This document shows positions 14,080 to 23,254 of a DNA stretch of 50,641 nucleotides, piece after piece (the first letter of the stretch is position 1; every line of letters starts with the position of its first letter). The stretch lies in the NCBI GenBank assembly GCA_036266975.1, contig DATAWZ010000091.1, positions 1 to 50,641 on the forward strand, written 5' to 3'. The position numbers were made by a program, and so were the translations under genes. The stretch is from DATAWZ01 sp036266975. Its GTDB lineage: Bacteria; Actinomycetota; Thermoleophilia; Solirubrobacterales; Solirubrobacteraceae. Below the pieces are notes generated by a model. That model did not search any database. It was given only the letters and a program-made list of their open reading frames with translations, and was not told the origin of the DNA.

Positions 14080-15318
14080 ATGGCTGCGCGCGTGGCGCAT
14101 CGGACCCGCCCGGCGACCGCCGATCTCGTGCGCGGCGTCGCGGTCGACGCGGCCGCCGACCAGCCGGCCCTGGTCGAGCGCGTGCTCGACCGCCTGCGGG
14201 CCGCGACCCCCGAGCTGTTCGCCGATCCGGCGATCGCCCGCGAGATGACGGCGGCGACGCGGGCCAACGTCTCCCGGGTCCACGGGCTGCTGTGCACGCC
14301 GGACTCGCTCGCGCCGGAGGTGCTGCCCGCCGACGCGCTCGATCTCGCCCGGGCCAGCGCGCGCCAGCTCGTTCCGCTGATCGCGTTGCTCGAGGCGTGT
14401 CGCCTGGCCCAGGTGATCATCAGCGACTGGTGGCGCCACCGGCTCGAGGCCACGCTCATCGACCGCGCCGAGCTCATCGCCGCCAGCGAGCTCGCCCACG
14501 AACGGATCAACGCGTTCATCGACGTGGCCGCCGCCGAGGTGCGCGCGATCTACGACGAGGAGCGCGAGGCGTGGGAAGGCGGCGGGCCCGGACGACGTGC
14601 GCGACTGGTCTCCCGCCTGCTCGCCGGCGAGGCGCTCGACGTCGACGGGGCGGCCGGGCTCCTCGGCTACCCCCTCCGCGCCCGCCACGTCGGGCTGGTC
14701 GTGTGGGCCGACGGAGCGGGCGCGAGCACGCCGGCGCTCGAGCAGGTCGCCGCGGGCGTGGTGCGCCGCCTGTCCGCACGCGAGGCGCTGACCGTCAACT
14801 GCAGCGAGCGGGCGGTGTGGGTGTGGGCCGTGGCCGATGGCGTTGTCGGCGAACCGTCCGCGGAGGTCAGCGACGGCGTCGCGGTCGCCGTGGGGCCGGC
14901 GGCCACGGGGATCGAGGGCTTTCGCCAGACCCACCGCGACGCCCTGGAGGCCCAGCGGGTCGCGGTGCTGCAGGGCGGTGCCCGCGCGCCGGTCACCCGC
15001 TACGAGGACGTCGAGGTCGCGGCGATCATGTCGCGCAGCGCGCCCGACGTGCACCGGTTCGTCCGGCGCGCGCTCGGCGCGCTGGCCGACGATGACGCGA
15101 GCTCCGCGCGCCTGCGCGAGACGCTGTCCGCCTACCTGGCCAGCGGCGAGAGCCAGTCGGCCACCGCGCGGCGGCTGGGGGCGCACCGCAACACGATCGG
15201 TCATCGCCTGCGGGCGATCGAGGACGCGCTCGGCCCCTCGCTCGGCCCCCGTCGCGTCGCGCTCGAGCTCGCGCTCGACCTCGTCGAGCGGCTGGGCCCA
15301 CCGCCCCGCGCGGGGTAG
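14080..15318 (+). CDS. PucR/CdaR-family transcriptional regulator
   Basis: The 412-aa protein ends in the PucR-type helix-turn-helix: LRETLSAYLASGESQSATARRLGAHRNTIGHRL, residues about 345-385. Before this are an RsbR-like/sensor N-terminal half and a GGDEF-like CdaR segment (around residues 170-320). PucR-type proteins often activate neighbouring catabolic or oxidative genes in response to small metabolites. I chose the ATG at 14080, which has GGGAG 9 nt upstream. The earlier ATG at 14032 lies inside the -10 region of the divergent promoter and would be upstream of the transcription start. The adjacent P450/LLM pair, convergent with it, and the divergent metallo-beta-lactamase operon are possible targets. 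Confidence 0.85.
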   Translation: MAARVAHRTRPATADLVRGVAVDAAADQPALVERVLDRLRAATPELFADPAIAREMTAATRANVSRVHGLLCTPDSLAPEVLPADALDLARASARQLVPLIALLEACRLAQVIISDWWRHRLEATLIDRAELIAASELAHERINAFIDVAAAEVRAIYDEEREAWEGGGPGRRARLVSRLLAGEALDVDGAAGLLGYPLRARHVGLVVWADGAGASTPALEQVAAGVVRRLSAREALTVNCSERAVWVWAVADGVVGEPSAEVSDGVAVAVGPAATGIEGFRQTHRDALEAQRVAVLQGGARAPVTRYEDVEVAAIMSRSAPDVHRFVRRALGALADDDASSARLRETLSAYLASGESQSATARRLGAHRNTIGHRLRAIEDALGPSLGPRRVALELALDLVERLGPPPRAG

Positions 15319-15320
15319 CG

Positions 15321-16580
15321 TCAGCCGCGCCGCGGACCGGTGTCCATCGCCATGCGCAGGATGCCGTTGACGTTGTTGGAGGTGACCCAGCGCGGCTCGC
15401 CGACCTCGATCTCGGGGTAGCGCGTGAGCAGGCACGTGAACAGCGCCCGCAGGGACACGCGCGCGAGCGCCGCCCCCATGCAGTAGTGCGGCCCGCCGCC
15501 GCCGAAGCCCAGGTGGGGGTTGGGATCGCGGCCGACGTCGAACCGGTCCGCCTCGGCGAAGACCGCGCGGTCGCGGTTGCCGGAGCTCAGCAGCAGCGCG
15601 ACCTTCTCCCCCGCGCCGATCCGGCGGCCGGCGAGCTCGACCTCGCGCGTGGCCGTGCGGCGCTGGACGGCGACCGGCGTGGCCCAGCGCACGAACTCCT
15701 CGACCGCGGAGTCGATGCGGCCGTCCAGCTCCTCCTGGAGGGTGCGGCGCTGGTCGGGGTGCTCGCACAGCGTGCGCATGGCGATCGAGGTCGTCTGCTT
15801 GGTCGTGTCGTTGCCGGCGATCGAGAGCAGCGTGAAGAACGCGACGAGCTCGCCCTCCTGGAGCCGGCGGCCGTCGACCTCGGCGTGGACGAGCGCGCTC
15901 ATCACGTCCTCGGCCGGGCGCTCGCGCCGGGCGCGGGCCATCGTGCCGGCGAGCTCGTGGATGGTCGCGAGCAGCTGCCCCATGACCTCGGCCGGCTCGC
16001 GTCCGCCCAGCGCCTCGTGGTCGCTGTAACAGACCACCCCCTCGGTGAGCTCGGCGAGCAGCTCGGCGTCGCGGTCGTCGGTCACGCCGAGCATCCGCAG
16101 CACGGTGAGCATCGGCAGCCGCTTGGCCACGCGGTCGACGAAGTCGCCGTCCCGGTCCTCGCCCAGGTCGTCGATGACCGCCTGCGCGTCGGCGGCGATG
16201 CGCCGCTCCAGGGTACGCATCGTGCGCGGCGAGAACGCTGACGACACCAGCCGGCGCAGACGAGCGTGGGCCGGGTCGTCCATGGCGATGATCGACTCGA
16301 ACTGGTCGAGCAGCTCGGGCGGGATGTCGTCGAGCAGGCGGCCCTGTCCCGAGCAGAAGCGGCCCGGGTCGCGCGAGACCGTGCGGATGTCCCCCCAGCC
16401 GGTGACGGCCCAGAAGCCCGCGTCCTCGGCGGTCGGTCCGAGCGTGCTCTCGGGCTGGCGGTGCCAGGAGACCGGGTCCTGCTCGCGCAGCCGCGCGAAG
16501 CCCGCCTCGCGCGTGGCCGGCGAGCCCGCCCAGAACGCCGGGTCGGACAGGTCGCAGAGCGGATGGGCGGCGATCGTCAC
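15321..16580 (-). CDS. Cytochrome P450
   Basis: The 419-aa soluble bacterial P450 has the I-helix oxygen-activation motif (SIAGNDTTKQT), the K-helix ExxR (EEFVRW region), and the heme-binding loop FGGGGPHYCMGAALAR with the axial thiolate C367. It resembles CYP families 124/125/142 and related actinobacterial sterol/lipid hydroxylases in the AGNDTT and FGGG.HYC variants, but the substrate cannot be fixed. No ferredoxin is beside it; electrons must come from elsewhere. The GTG start overlaps the stop of the upstream LLM oxidoreductase by 4 nt (GTGA), so the two are translationally coupled and likely act in one pathway. Confidence 0.95.
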   Translation of the reverse strand: MTIAAHPLCDLSDPAFWAGSPATREAGFARLREQDPVSWHRQPESTLGPTAEDAGFWAVTGWGDIRTVSRDPGRFCSGQGRLLDDIPPELLDQFESIIAMDDPAHARLRRLVSSAFSPRTMRTLERRIAADAQAVIDDLGEDRDGDFVDRVAKRLPMLTVLRMLGVTDDRDAELLAELTEGVVCYSDHEALGGREPAEVMGQLLATIHELAGTMARARRERPAEDVMSALVHAEVDGRRLQEGELVAFFTLLSIAGNDTTKQTTSIAMRTLCEHPDQRRTLQEELDGRIDSAVEEFVRWATPVAVQRRTATREVELAGRRIGAGEKVALLLSSGNRDRAVFAEADRFDVGRDPNPHLGFGGGGPHYCMGAALARVSLRALFTCLLTRYPEIEVGEPRWVTSNNVNGILRMAMDTGPRRG

Positions 16581-17470
16581 AGCAGCATCTCGGCGAGCTG
16601 GCGGTACTGCTCGCGCGGCGGCGCGAACGGCGGGCCGCCCCAGCCCTCGGTGAGCACGGTCACGCAGACGTGGTCGGCGCCGGCGTCGTGGTGGGCGCGG
16701 ACCTTCGCGGCGATCGTCGCCGGGTCGCCCCAGGCGACGAGCGCGTCGATCAGCCGGTCGCTGCCGGCACCGGCGACGTCCTGCTCGCTGAACCCGAGGT
16801 CAAGCAGGTTGCGCGAATAGTTGGGCAGCGGCAGGTACATCGCGGTGTACCTACGCGCGATCTCCCGCGCGCGGGCGGCGTCGCGCTCGAGCACGACGGC
16901 GTGGGCGGGCGCGAGCAGCGCGTCGGGGCCGAGCGCCTCGCGCGTGCGGGCCGTGTGCTCGGCGGGCACGAAGTAGCTGTGGATCCCCGCGGTCCGCTCG
17001 GCGGCGAGCGCGCGCATCCGGGGCTTGAGCGCCGCGAGCACGATGCCGTCGGCCGGCACCGGCCGGTCGGCCGCCCGCAGGTCGTCGAGGTAGCCCTTCA
17101 TCGCACTCAGCGGCTGGCGGTAGCGCTGCGCGTCCTCGCGATCGACGAACGCGCGGTGCGAGACGCCGATGCCGAGCAGGAAGCGGCCCGGGTGGGCCTC
17201 CTCCAGGCGCGCGCGCCCGGCGGCCGCCTCGGCGGGATCGTGCATCCACAGGTTGAGGATCCCGATCGCCACCGGGACCGTGCTCGTCGCGGCGAGCAGG
17301 TTGGCGCCCATGTCGAACACCGGGCCGCCGAACGCGCCCGGGTACCAGATCGCGCCGAACCCGAGCGCCTCCAGCTCCGCCGCCGTGTCGGCCGCCTCTT
17401 CCTGGTCGCCGAAGTGAAGCTCAGCACTCCATACGCCGACCCGGCCCAGCCCGGCCTTCCAGTGACTCAT
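16577..17470 (-). CDS. LLM-class (luciferase-like) oxidoreductase, probably F420-dependent
   Basis: The 297-aa TIM-barrel protein of the bacterial luciferase superfamily has family segments LGFGAIWYPGAFG, NLLAATSTVPVAIGILN and GRFLLGIGVSHRAF, as in the actinobacterial TIGR03620-like F420 group. Such enzymes transfer hydride between reduced F420 or FMN and a substrate; the coenzyme is inferred from the group. I chose the ATG at 17470 because GGGAGG lies 11 nt upstream; an in-frame ATG at 17494 would put that ribosome site inside the gene. It is followed by a coupled P450 gene, which suggests sequential oxidation and reduction of one substrate. Confidence 0.9.
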   Translation of the reverse strand: MSHWKAGLGRVGVWSAELHFGDQEEAADTAAELEALGFGAIWYPGAFGGPVFDMGANLLAATSTVPVAIGILNLWMHDPAEAAAGRARLEEAHPGRFLLGIGVSHRAFVDREDAQRYRQPLSAMKGYLDDLRAADRPVPADGIVLAALKPRMRALAAERTAGIHSYFVPAEHTARTREALGPDALLAPAHAVVLERDAARAREIARRYTAMYLPLPNYSRNLLDLGFSEQDVAGAGSDRLIDALVAWGDPATIAAKVRAHHDAGADHVCVTVLTEGWGGPPFAPPREQYRQLAEMLL

Positions 17471-17544
17471 CGGGCTTTTAACCTCCCATCGCACCGTTTC
17501 AAGGACGGCTCGACGCTACGGGCAGGCGGCCGTCGGGCGCTTGT

Positions 17545-17564
17545 GCGAGAGCGCTCACTCTCGC
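17545..17564. repeat. Short inverted repeat upstream of the LLM gene
   Basis: GCGAGAG (17545-17551) and CTCTCGC (17558-17564) form a perfect 7-bp inverted repeat with a 6-nt loop, about 75 nt upstream of the LLM start. It could be an operator for the LLM/P450 operon; nothing further supports it. Confidence 0.35.
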
Positions 17565-17599
17565 GGGGCGGTGTGTGCAACTTCAGCGCCGAGCCGCCG

Positions 17600-17628
17600 T
17601 TTGGGGTGGCTTTGGTCCGGCTTTGGTC
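17600..17628 (+). promoter_or_regulatory. Three heptamers with 11-nt period, SARP-type binding site candidate
   Basis: TTTGGGG (17600-17606), TTTGGTC (17611-17617) and TTTGGTC (17622-17628) repeat exactly every 11 nt; the last two repeats extend to GGCTTTGGTC. SARP regulators bind tandem heptamers with an 11-nt period located about 8 nt before the -10 box. Here a poor -10-like CAGCAT lies at 17637-17642. The site is in the gap between the LLM gene and the end of an AfsR/SARP-type regulator gene, which makes that regulator a candidate binder. Confidence 0.45.
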
Positions 17629-17683
17629 GCGACCTTCAGCATGCGCGACACCGATGGCCGACCACGATTCAGGGGGGGAGCAG

Positions 17684-17860
17684 ATGAGTCGCAGCACACA
17701 GAAGCGCGCAACGGGGGTGTGGGCATGGTCGACCGAGGTGCAGATCATCGGGGGTGCGGCAGGGGGGCTGCCGCAGGGGGGTATCGCAGGGGGAGGGGTG
17801 CCGCCGGCCGACGGCCAGCGGCACCCCTCCGGGCAGCCGCACTGTCAGCCGCCGAAGTGA
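17684..17860 (+). CDS. Possible 58-aa Gly/Pro-rich small protein
   Basis: An open frame of 58 codons starts with ATG after a strong purine stretch (GGGGGGGAG, 3 nt before the start) and lies downstream of the SARP-like heptamers. The product begins MSRSTQKRATGVWAW and continues as a Gly-rich and Pro-rich tail. The arrangement recalls the small afsS gene activated by AfsR in Streptomyces, but the sequence is not recognisably AfsS. Against it, the second half of the frame coincides with a 13-bp inverted repeat that could be a transcription terminator for the convergent AfsR-like gene, and the last 16 nt overlap that gene. Treated as tentative. Confidence 0.25.
   Translation: MSRSTQKRATGVWAWSTEVQIIGGAAGGLPQGGIAGGGVPPADGQRHPSGQPHCQPPK
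17792..17830 (-). terminator. Strong hairpin after the AfsR-like gene
   Basis: GGAGGGGTGCCGC (17792-17804) and GCGGCACCCCTCC (17818-17830) are perfect 13-bp arms around a 13-nt loop that can itself pair (GGCC/GGCC). It starts 15 nt after the stop of the minus-strand regulator gene, a normal place for a terminator, but no U-run follows on either strand. Confidence 0.55.
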
Positions 17861-20687
17861 GGGGCCACCACGGTCCGCGGAGCCCGCTCCCCCGGGTCCC
17901 GACGCGATAGCCACGCGTTCAGCCGGGTGAGGGTCTCCGCGATGTCCGCCGCCGGCGTCTGCTCGAGCAGCGCGGCGGAGTCGCGTAGGCCGAGCAGCTG
18001 CAGCGTCTCGTCCCGGAGCTGGGCCTCCGGCCACATGTCGCCGCCGAGCGCGTCGGCGGTCAGCCGCTCGGCCGCGGCGATCAGCTCGCCGGCGAACGGC
18101 TGGTCGAAGTTGACCACGTAGCGCGCCCCGCAGACGAGCGTCGCGACCGAGACGTCGGCGATCTGGAGCATCAGCGCCCCCTCGACGATCTCGCTCAGGT
18201 CGCCGAGCTCGATCGCCCGCGCGCGCGCGGACCCCACCTCCAGGCGCATCGTGCGCGCGATCGTGAGCATGTGCGGGTGCCCGTCCGAGGCCGCGTCCTG
18301 CACGGACTCGTCGGCCAGGCGGTAGGCCTCGTCGAGGTCCTCCTCGGCGTAGGCGCACCCGGCGAGCATCCACAGGCCCGAGGCGCGGGTGCGCCGGCGC
18401 AGCTCGGGCGAGTCGATCAGCGGCAGCAGCTGGTCGCGCAGGGTCAGCGCCTCGTCGAAGTCGCGCCGGGCGAAGGCCTGGGCGATCATGTTCCCCAGGC
18501 CCGCGACCTGCGGCCCGACGAAGCCGAGCTCGCCCGCCCGCGTGACGCGGCGCTGGGACCAGTACTTGTTCGACGGGCGGTAGCTGTTGGCAAAGCTCGC
18601 CATCCGCAGCAGGTAGAGCTCCTCCTCGGCGGTGATGCTGAACGCGCCGAGGACCTCATCCACGATCGTGCCGGACTCCTCGAGCTGCCCGGTCATCCAC
18701 GTTGGCTGCAGCGCCTTGGTCAGCGTGACCGCGAAGGCGCCGTCGCCGGCCGCGACCGCGCTGGTGATCGCCGCGCGCAGGTCGGCGTGGTCGGGGGCCA
18801 TCGCCTGCGCCGTCGGCCCCGGCTCGGAGGGGAACTCGTCGGCGGCGACGTCGGCGTAGCGCTGCACGTAGTAGGCGCGGTGCGCGCCCTGGACGCTGGC
18901 CGCCTCGCCGGCCTCGATCAGCCGCTCGCGTCCGAACGCGCGCACGAGCTCGAGCAGCCGGAAGCGGCCGTCGACGCCCGCGCGATGCACCAGGCTCGCC
19001 TCGAGCAGGTCGTCGAGCTCGCCCGCCGAGGGCGTCGCGGCGACGGCGTCGAGCGCCTCCAGGGGAAACGGCCCCTGGAAGATCGAGGCGGCCCGCAGCG
19101 CCCGCTGGGCGGGCTTGGACAGGAGGTCATAGCTCCAGCGGATCGTCTCGGCGAGCGTCTGGTGGCGCTCGGGCAGGTCGCGCAGCGCACCCGAGCCGAT
19201 CGACAGCGGCTCGGCCAGCTGCGCCGAGATCTCCTGCACCGTGAGCACCGCCGTCCTGGCCGCGGCCAGCTCGATCGCCAGCGCGAGCCCGTCCAGCGCT
19301 CGGCAGATCGCGCCGATCCGCGCGATCGCCAGGTCATCGGCGGCGAACCCCCGGTCGATCGCCCGGGCCCCGGAGATGAACAGCTCCGAGGCCGGGGCGT
19401 GGGCGACGCTGCCGTCGGCGTCCACGGTGGCCAGCGGCTGGACCTCGAAGAGATGCTCGCCGCGCAGACGCAGCCGCTCGCGGCTGGTGACGAGCACCCT
19501 CAGCCCCGGCGCCTGCTCGAGCAGCTCGGCGACGAGGTCGGCGGCGGACAGCACGTGCTCGAAGTTGTCGAGCACGAGCAGCAGCTCGCGCGGCTGCAGG
19601 AAGCGCGGCAGGTTCTGCTCGTTGGGCTCGGTGGTGCCGGCACGGCGGGCGAGCGCCGAGGCGATCTCCGCGCGCACCTGGCTGGGATCGGTCAGTCGCG
19701 CGAGGCCCACGAAGACCGCGCCGTCGTCGAAGCGCTCGGCCCACCGTCGCGCGTGGGCGATGGCCAGGCGGGTCTTGCCGACGCCGCCGGGTCCGACGAG
19801 CGTGATCAGCCGGCAGAAGGGGTCATCGGTGAGGCGCTCGAGCTCGAGCAGCTCCACCGCGCGGCCGATCAGGCGGGTGGTCGGCTCGGGCAGGACGACC
19901 TTCGCGGGCGCCGGCCCGGCGGGCAGCGCGCTGAGGGACAGCGTGGCGTCCTGGCGCAGGATGCGGGCCTGCAGGTCACGCAGCCCCGGGCCGGGATCGA
20001 GCCCGAGCTCGTCCACCAGCCGCTTGCGGGCGGCGTCGTAGGCCTCCAGCGCGTCGGCCTGCCGGCCGGCGCGGTAGAGCGCGAGCATCAGCTGCTCGCA
20101 CAGCCGCTCCTCGAACGGATGGGCCCTGACCAGCTGCTCGAGCTCGGCGATGAGCTCGGCGGCGGCGCCGCCGGCGAGGTCGGCGTCGATCCGCAGCGTC
20201 CTCGCGTGCAGGTGCTTCTCGGTCAGCGTCCGGCGCCACTCGCCGATCACGCCGTCGGCGGGCAGGTCGGCGAGCGGCTCGCCCCGCCAGAGGGCCAGCG
20301 CCTCGGTGAGCGACGCGCGGGCGCGCGCGGGGTCGCCGCGGCCGAGCTCGACCAGCGCGTCAAAGCGCTCGGCGTCGAGCTGGTAGGCGTCGCTCTCGAG
20401 CAGGTAGCCGGCGGGGTCCTGACCAATAGGTCGCCGACCGCGGCGCGCACCTTCGACAAATGCACGTGAAAGGCCGACGTGGCGCTCGCGGGCGGCCGCT
20501 CCCCCCACAGCGCCTCGACGAGCTGATCGACGGTCACCGGGCGTCCGCGGTTCATCAGCAGCGTCGCCAGCAGCACCCGCGGCCGCTGTCCGGCCAGCGC
20601 GACGTCGACGCCGTCCCGACGCGCGGTCAGCGGCCCGAGTACCCCGAAATCCCACGCTGCAGGCACGGCCGGAATCGTAATCGCCAA
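17845..20687 (-). CDS. AfsR/SARP-type regulator (wHTH-BTAD-NB-ARC), split by a one-base frameshift
   Basis: Two frames join into one large regulator of about 945 aa. Residues 1-90 from the ATG at 20687 form an OmpR-like winged helix (FGVLGPLTARRDG..., RPVTVDQLVEALWG, SAFHVHLSKVRAAVG), read in one frame up to LLVRTPP. From GYLLESDAYQLDAERFDAL onward the other frame gives the bacterial transcriptional activation domain (to about residue 235), then an NB-ARC ATPase with Walker A GPGGVGKTRLA and Walker B LLLVLDNFEHV, then a helical, TPR-like C-terminal half. The break is at about 20407-20418 in a C/G run; adding one base gives the expected RTPPGYLL. It may be a sequencing error or true inactivation. 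Without the join, the ATPase frame would lack the DNA-binding domain. Such proteins activate secondary-metabolism genes. Confidence 0.8.
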
Positions 20688-20735
20688 CCGGCCGGGAAGT
20701 GCCCACCGGATCGCGCCGCTGCGGCTACGCTGCGG

Positions 20736-21428
20736 CTATGGGGAAGGCGCCGCGCGCGTAGCCGCGACGTCCTCGGTGATGCGATATCCGACGTTGGCGA
20801 GGGTCTCGATCGCCGCGGGCTCTCCGAGCTTGCGTCGCAGCCGGCTGACGGTGACCCGGACGGTGTTGCTGAACGGGTCAACGTGCTCGTCCCACACCCG
20901 GGCGAACAGGTCCTCAGCGCTGAGGACCGTGCGTGGAGCGCGCATCAGGGCCTCGAGTACCGCGAACTCCTTGGCCGAGAGGTCGAGCCGGCGCCCGCCG
21001 CGGGTCGCGGTGTGGTGCAGCGGGTCCAGCTCGATGCCGGCCGCCCGGAAGATCCTCGCGTGGGCGGTGGGCCGGCGGCGGGCCAGCGCGCGGATCCGCA
21101 GCACGAGCTCGGGGAAGTGAAACGGCTTGGCCAGGTAGTCGTCGGCTCCGAGGCGCAGCCCGCCGACGCGCTGCTCGGGGGTGCCGGAGGCGGTGAGCAT
21201 CAGGACCATCGCCGGGTGATCGCGCTCGGTGATCATCCGGCAGAGGACGTCGCCGTGCAGACCGGGAAGGTCGCGGTCGAGGACGACGACGTCGTATTGG
21301 TTCAGACCGACCTTGGTGGCGGCCTCCAACCCGTCGTAGGCGACGTCGACCGCCATCTGCTCGTCCCGCAGCCCCTCGACGATCGCGTCGGCGAGCGTGC
21401 GCGAGTCCTCGACGACCAGGACCCTCAC
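20736..21428 (-). CDS. OmpR/PhoB-family response regulator
   Basis: The 230-aa protein has a receiver domain (VRVLVVEDSRTL; phospho-acceptor Asp in VVVLDRDLPGLHGD; conserved Thr in LMLTAS; Lys in YLAKPF) and a C-terminal winged helix (RRLDLSAKEFAVLEALM through RVTVSRLRRKLGEP and NVGYRI). The GTG start at 21428 overlaps the kinase stop by 4 nt, so kinase and regulator are coupled. It likely controls the divergent lipoprotein gene at 22727 among other targets; this target is inferred from the neighbourhood. Confidence 0.95.
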   Translation of the reverse strand: MRVLVVEDSRTLADAIVEGLRDEQMAVDVAYDGLEAATKVGLNQYDVVVLDRDLPGLHGDVLCRMITERDHPAMVLMLTASGTPEQRVGGLRLGADDYLAKPFHFPELVLRIRALARRRPTAHARIFRAAGIELDPLHHTATRGGRRLDLSAKEFAVLEALMRAPRTVLSAEDLFARVWDEHVDPFSNTVRVTVSRLRRKLGEPAAIETLANVGYRITEDVAATRAAPSP

Positions 21429-22603
21429 GCGGGCCCTCCGACGGGCGCGCTGACCGCGACGGGAAGCATGATCGCGACCCGCAGGCCGCCGGCACCGAGG
21501 GCCTCGAGGTCGAGCGTGCCCCCGTGGACCTCGGCGATCGAGGCGATGATCGCCAGCCCGAGGCCCGCCCCGTTGCCTGATCCGGTCCGCTCGGCGCCGA
21601 TGCGCCGGAAGGGCTCGGTGAGGCGCCCGACCTCGTCGGGGCGCAGCAGCGCGCCGCCGTTCTCGACGATGAGCCGTGCCTGGTGCTCGCCCGCCTCGGT
21701 GATGACGCGGACCCAGCCGCCCGGCTGGTTGTGGCCGATCGCGTTGTCGATCGCGTTCTCGACCATGCGCGCGAGCAGGGTCTGGCTGCCGGTGACCGGC
21801 GCTTGTGCGCACCGTTCCTGCCGGACGTCCAGGCCCAGTTGCGCGATCGCGTCGGCCCGGCGCTCGATCGCCGCGCGCGCAAGCTCGGCGAGCGAGACCG
21901 TCGACTCGTCGGTGGGCGGGCCCTGCTGGGTCTGGGCCAGGGTCAGGAAGCTCGCCAGCAGCCGGTCGGCATGGTCGAGCTCGCGGCGCAGCCGATCGGC
22001 GAGCACGTCCAGGTGGGCGGGCGCCGGTCCTGGCTTGCCCATCGCCACGTCCAGCGAGGCGCGCATTCCGGCGAGCGGCGTGCGCAGCTCGTGCGAGGCG
22101 TTGGCGACGAACCGGCGCTCGAACGCGAACGAGCGCTCGAGCCGGTCGAGCAGCTCGTTGAACGTGCCGGCGAGCTCTGCGAGCTCGTCGTCCGGACCGG
22201 CGAGGCTCAGCCGCTCGTGCAGGTTGGTGGCCGAGATCCGCCTCGTGGTCGCCGTGATCGTGCGCAGCGGCCGCAGGAACCGCCCGGCCAGCAGCCAGCC
22301 GAGCGCGAGCGAGACCGCGGCCATGATGGCCAGCCCGATCGCGCCGGCGACCAGCAGCTGATGCCAGTCGGAGGTGTGCTGCGTGACGACGATCGACGGC
22401 CTCTGCGCTCCCGAGCTGGGCTCGGGCACCGCCGATACGGTCTGGCTCGCGCCGCCGGTCCGGCCCTGCCAGACCGCCGAGGTGATGCCCAGCAGCGCGG
22501 CGCCGGAGGCGAGGAAGACGGCGAAGTACAGCGCGGTCAGCCGGACGCGAATCGTCCGCCGCTGCCGGCGGGAATGGACGTGGTTCACCGTTGAGCCCTC
22601 CAT
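21425..22603 (-). CDS. Sensor histidine kinase
   Basis: The 392-aa membrane kinase has two membrane helices (residues about 22-45 and 88-112) around a small outside loop of only ~45 residues, a HAMP linker, a dimerisation/phospho-acceptor helix with the H-box FVANASHELRTPLAGM, and an ATPase domain with N-box (MVENAIDNAIGHN) and the G-box-like GSGNGAGLGLAI. The short sensor loop suggests intramembrane or cell-envelope sensing. It is the first gene of a pair with the response regulator and diverges from a Cys-rich lipoprotein gene. Confidence 0.94.
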   Translation of the reverse strand: MEGSTVNHVHSRRQRRTIRVRLTALYFAVFLASGAALLGITSAVWQGRTGGASQTVSAVPEPSSGAQRPSIVVTQHTSDWHQLLVAGAIGLAIMAAVSLALGWLLAGRFLRPLRTITATTRRISATNLHERLSLAGPDDELAELAGTFNELLDRLERSFAFERRFVANASHELRTPLAGMRASLDVAMGKPGPAPAHLDVLADRLRRELDHADRLLASFLTLAQTQQGPPTDESTVSLAELARAAIERRADAIAQLGLDVRQERCAQAPVTGSQTLLARMVENAIDNAIGHNQPGGWVRVITEAGEHQARLIVENGGALLRPDEVGRLTEPFRRIGAERTGSGNGAGLGLAIIASIAEVHGGTLDLEALGAGGLRVAIMLPVAVSAPVGGPA

Positions 22604-22726
22604 CGCTGCGGGTCCCGAGGATGCCTGGTCGCACGTTACAGCGCGATAACAGCCCCGCTTACGGCCGTGTCAGCGGCCCCGGCGTACAACGCCCCTCGAC
22701 GGCTCCCAACGGCGAGGAGGCAGCAG

Positions 22727-23251
22727 ATGACGAACCGGTGCGAGATCAGGTGGGCGGCGACCGCGGCGGCCGTGGGGTTGGCCCTCGTGGGCGCCGGCTG
22801 CGGCGGCTCGCGCGGCCCGGCCTCATCGGATCGGGCCATGACGCGGGCCCTCGACTACTCACACTGCATGCGAAGCCACGGCATCTCGAACTTCCCGGAT
22901 CCCACGACGCCCGCCGGCGGGGGCGTGACGTTCCAGATCGACGCGGGCCGCGGCAGCGACCTGAGTCAGCGCAGTCCGGCGTTCCAGGCCGCCGATCGGG
23001 CGTGCCGGTCGTTGCTCGCCGCAGGGCGAGCGGCTCCGCCGGTGTCGGGGCCACAGCTCGCTCAGGAGGTGAAGTGGGCGCGGTGCCTGCGCTCCCACGG
23101 GCTCCCGGGCTTCCCGGACCCGAACGGCCAGGGCGCCTTCGACAGCGCCGGGTTTGACCCCGAGTCGCCCCGGTTCGCGGCCGCCAGCGCCGTGTGCCGC
23201 GCCGAGCAGCCGAGCGGCGCGATCAGCGCCGCGCCCGGGCCGAGGCCCTGA
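22727..23251 (+). CDS. Lipoprotein with two CxRSHG..FPDP repeats
   Basis: The 174-aa protein starts at the ATG at 22727, preceded by GAGGAGG. Its N terminus is a lipoprotein signal with lipobox LVGAGC (acylated C24). The mature part holds two copies of one unit: HCMRSHGISNFPDP and RCLRSHGLPGFPDP, each followed later by one more Cys, which suggests two disulfides or a metal site. The family is widespread but uncharacterised in actinobacteria, and its members often sit beside two-component systems, as here where a kinase gene diverges from it 123 nt away. It is probably anchored on the outer face of the membrane. Function unknown; a signal-input or copper/redox role would be guesswork. Confidence 0.85.
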   Translation: MTNRCEIRWAATAAAVGLALVGAGCGGSRGPASSDRAMTRALDYSHCMRSHGISNFPDPTTPAGGGVTFQIDAGRGSDLSQRSPAFQAADRACRSLLAAGRAAPPVSGPQLAQEVKWARCLRSHGLPGFPDPNGQGAFDSAGFDPESPRFAAASAVCRAEQPSGAISAAPGPRP

Positions 23252-23254
23252 CGG

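Noticed and set aside
13984..15768. Upstream extension of the metallo-beta-lactamase frame
   Set aside because: The extension is antisense to the PucR-type gene and crosses the divergent promoter; a good ribosome site marks the ATG at 13983.
18271..20469. 732-codon open frame on the plus strand
   Set aside because: It lies antisense to the AfsR-like regulator, whose domains are clear. Long antisense frames are expected at this GC content, and this one has no domain and a biased, low-complexity composition.
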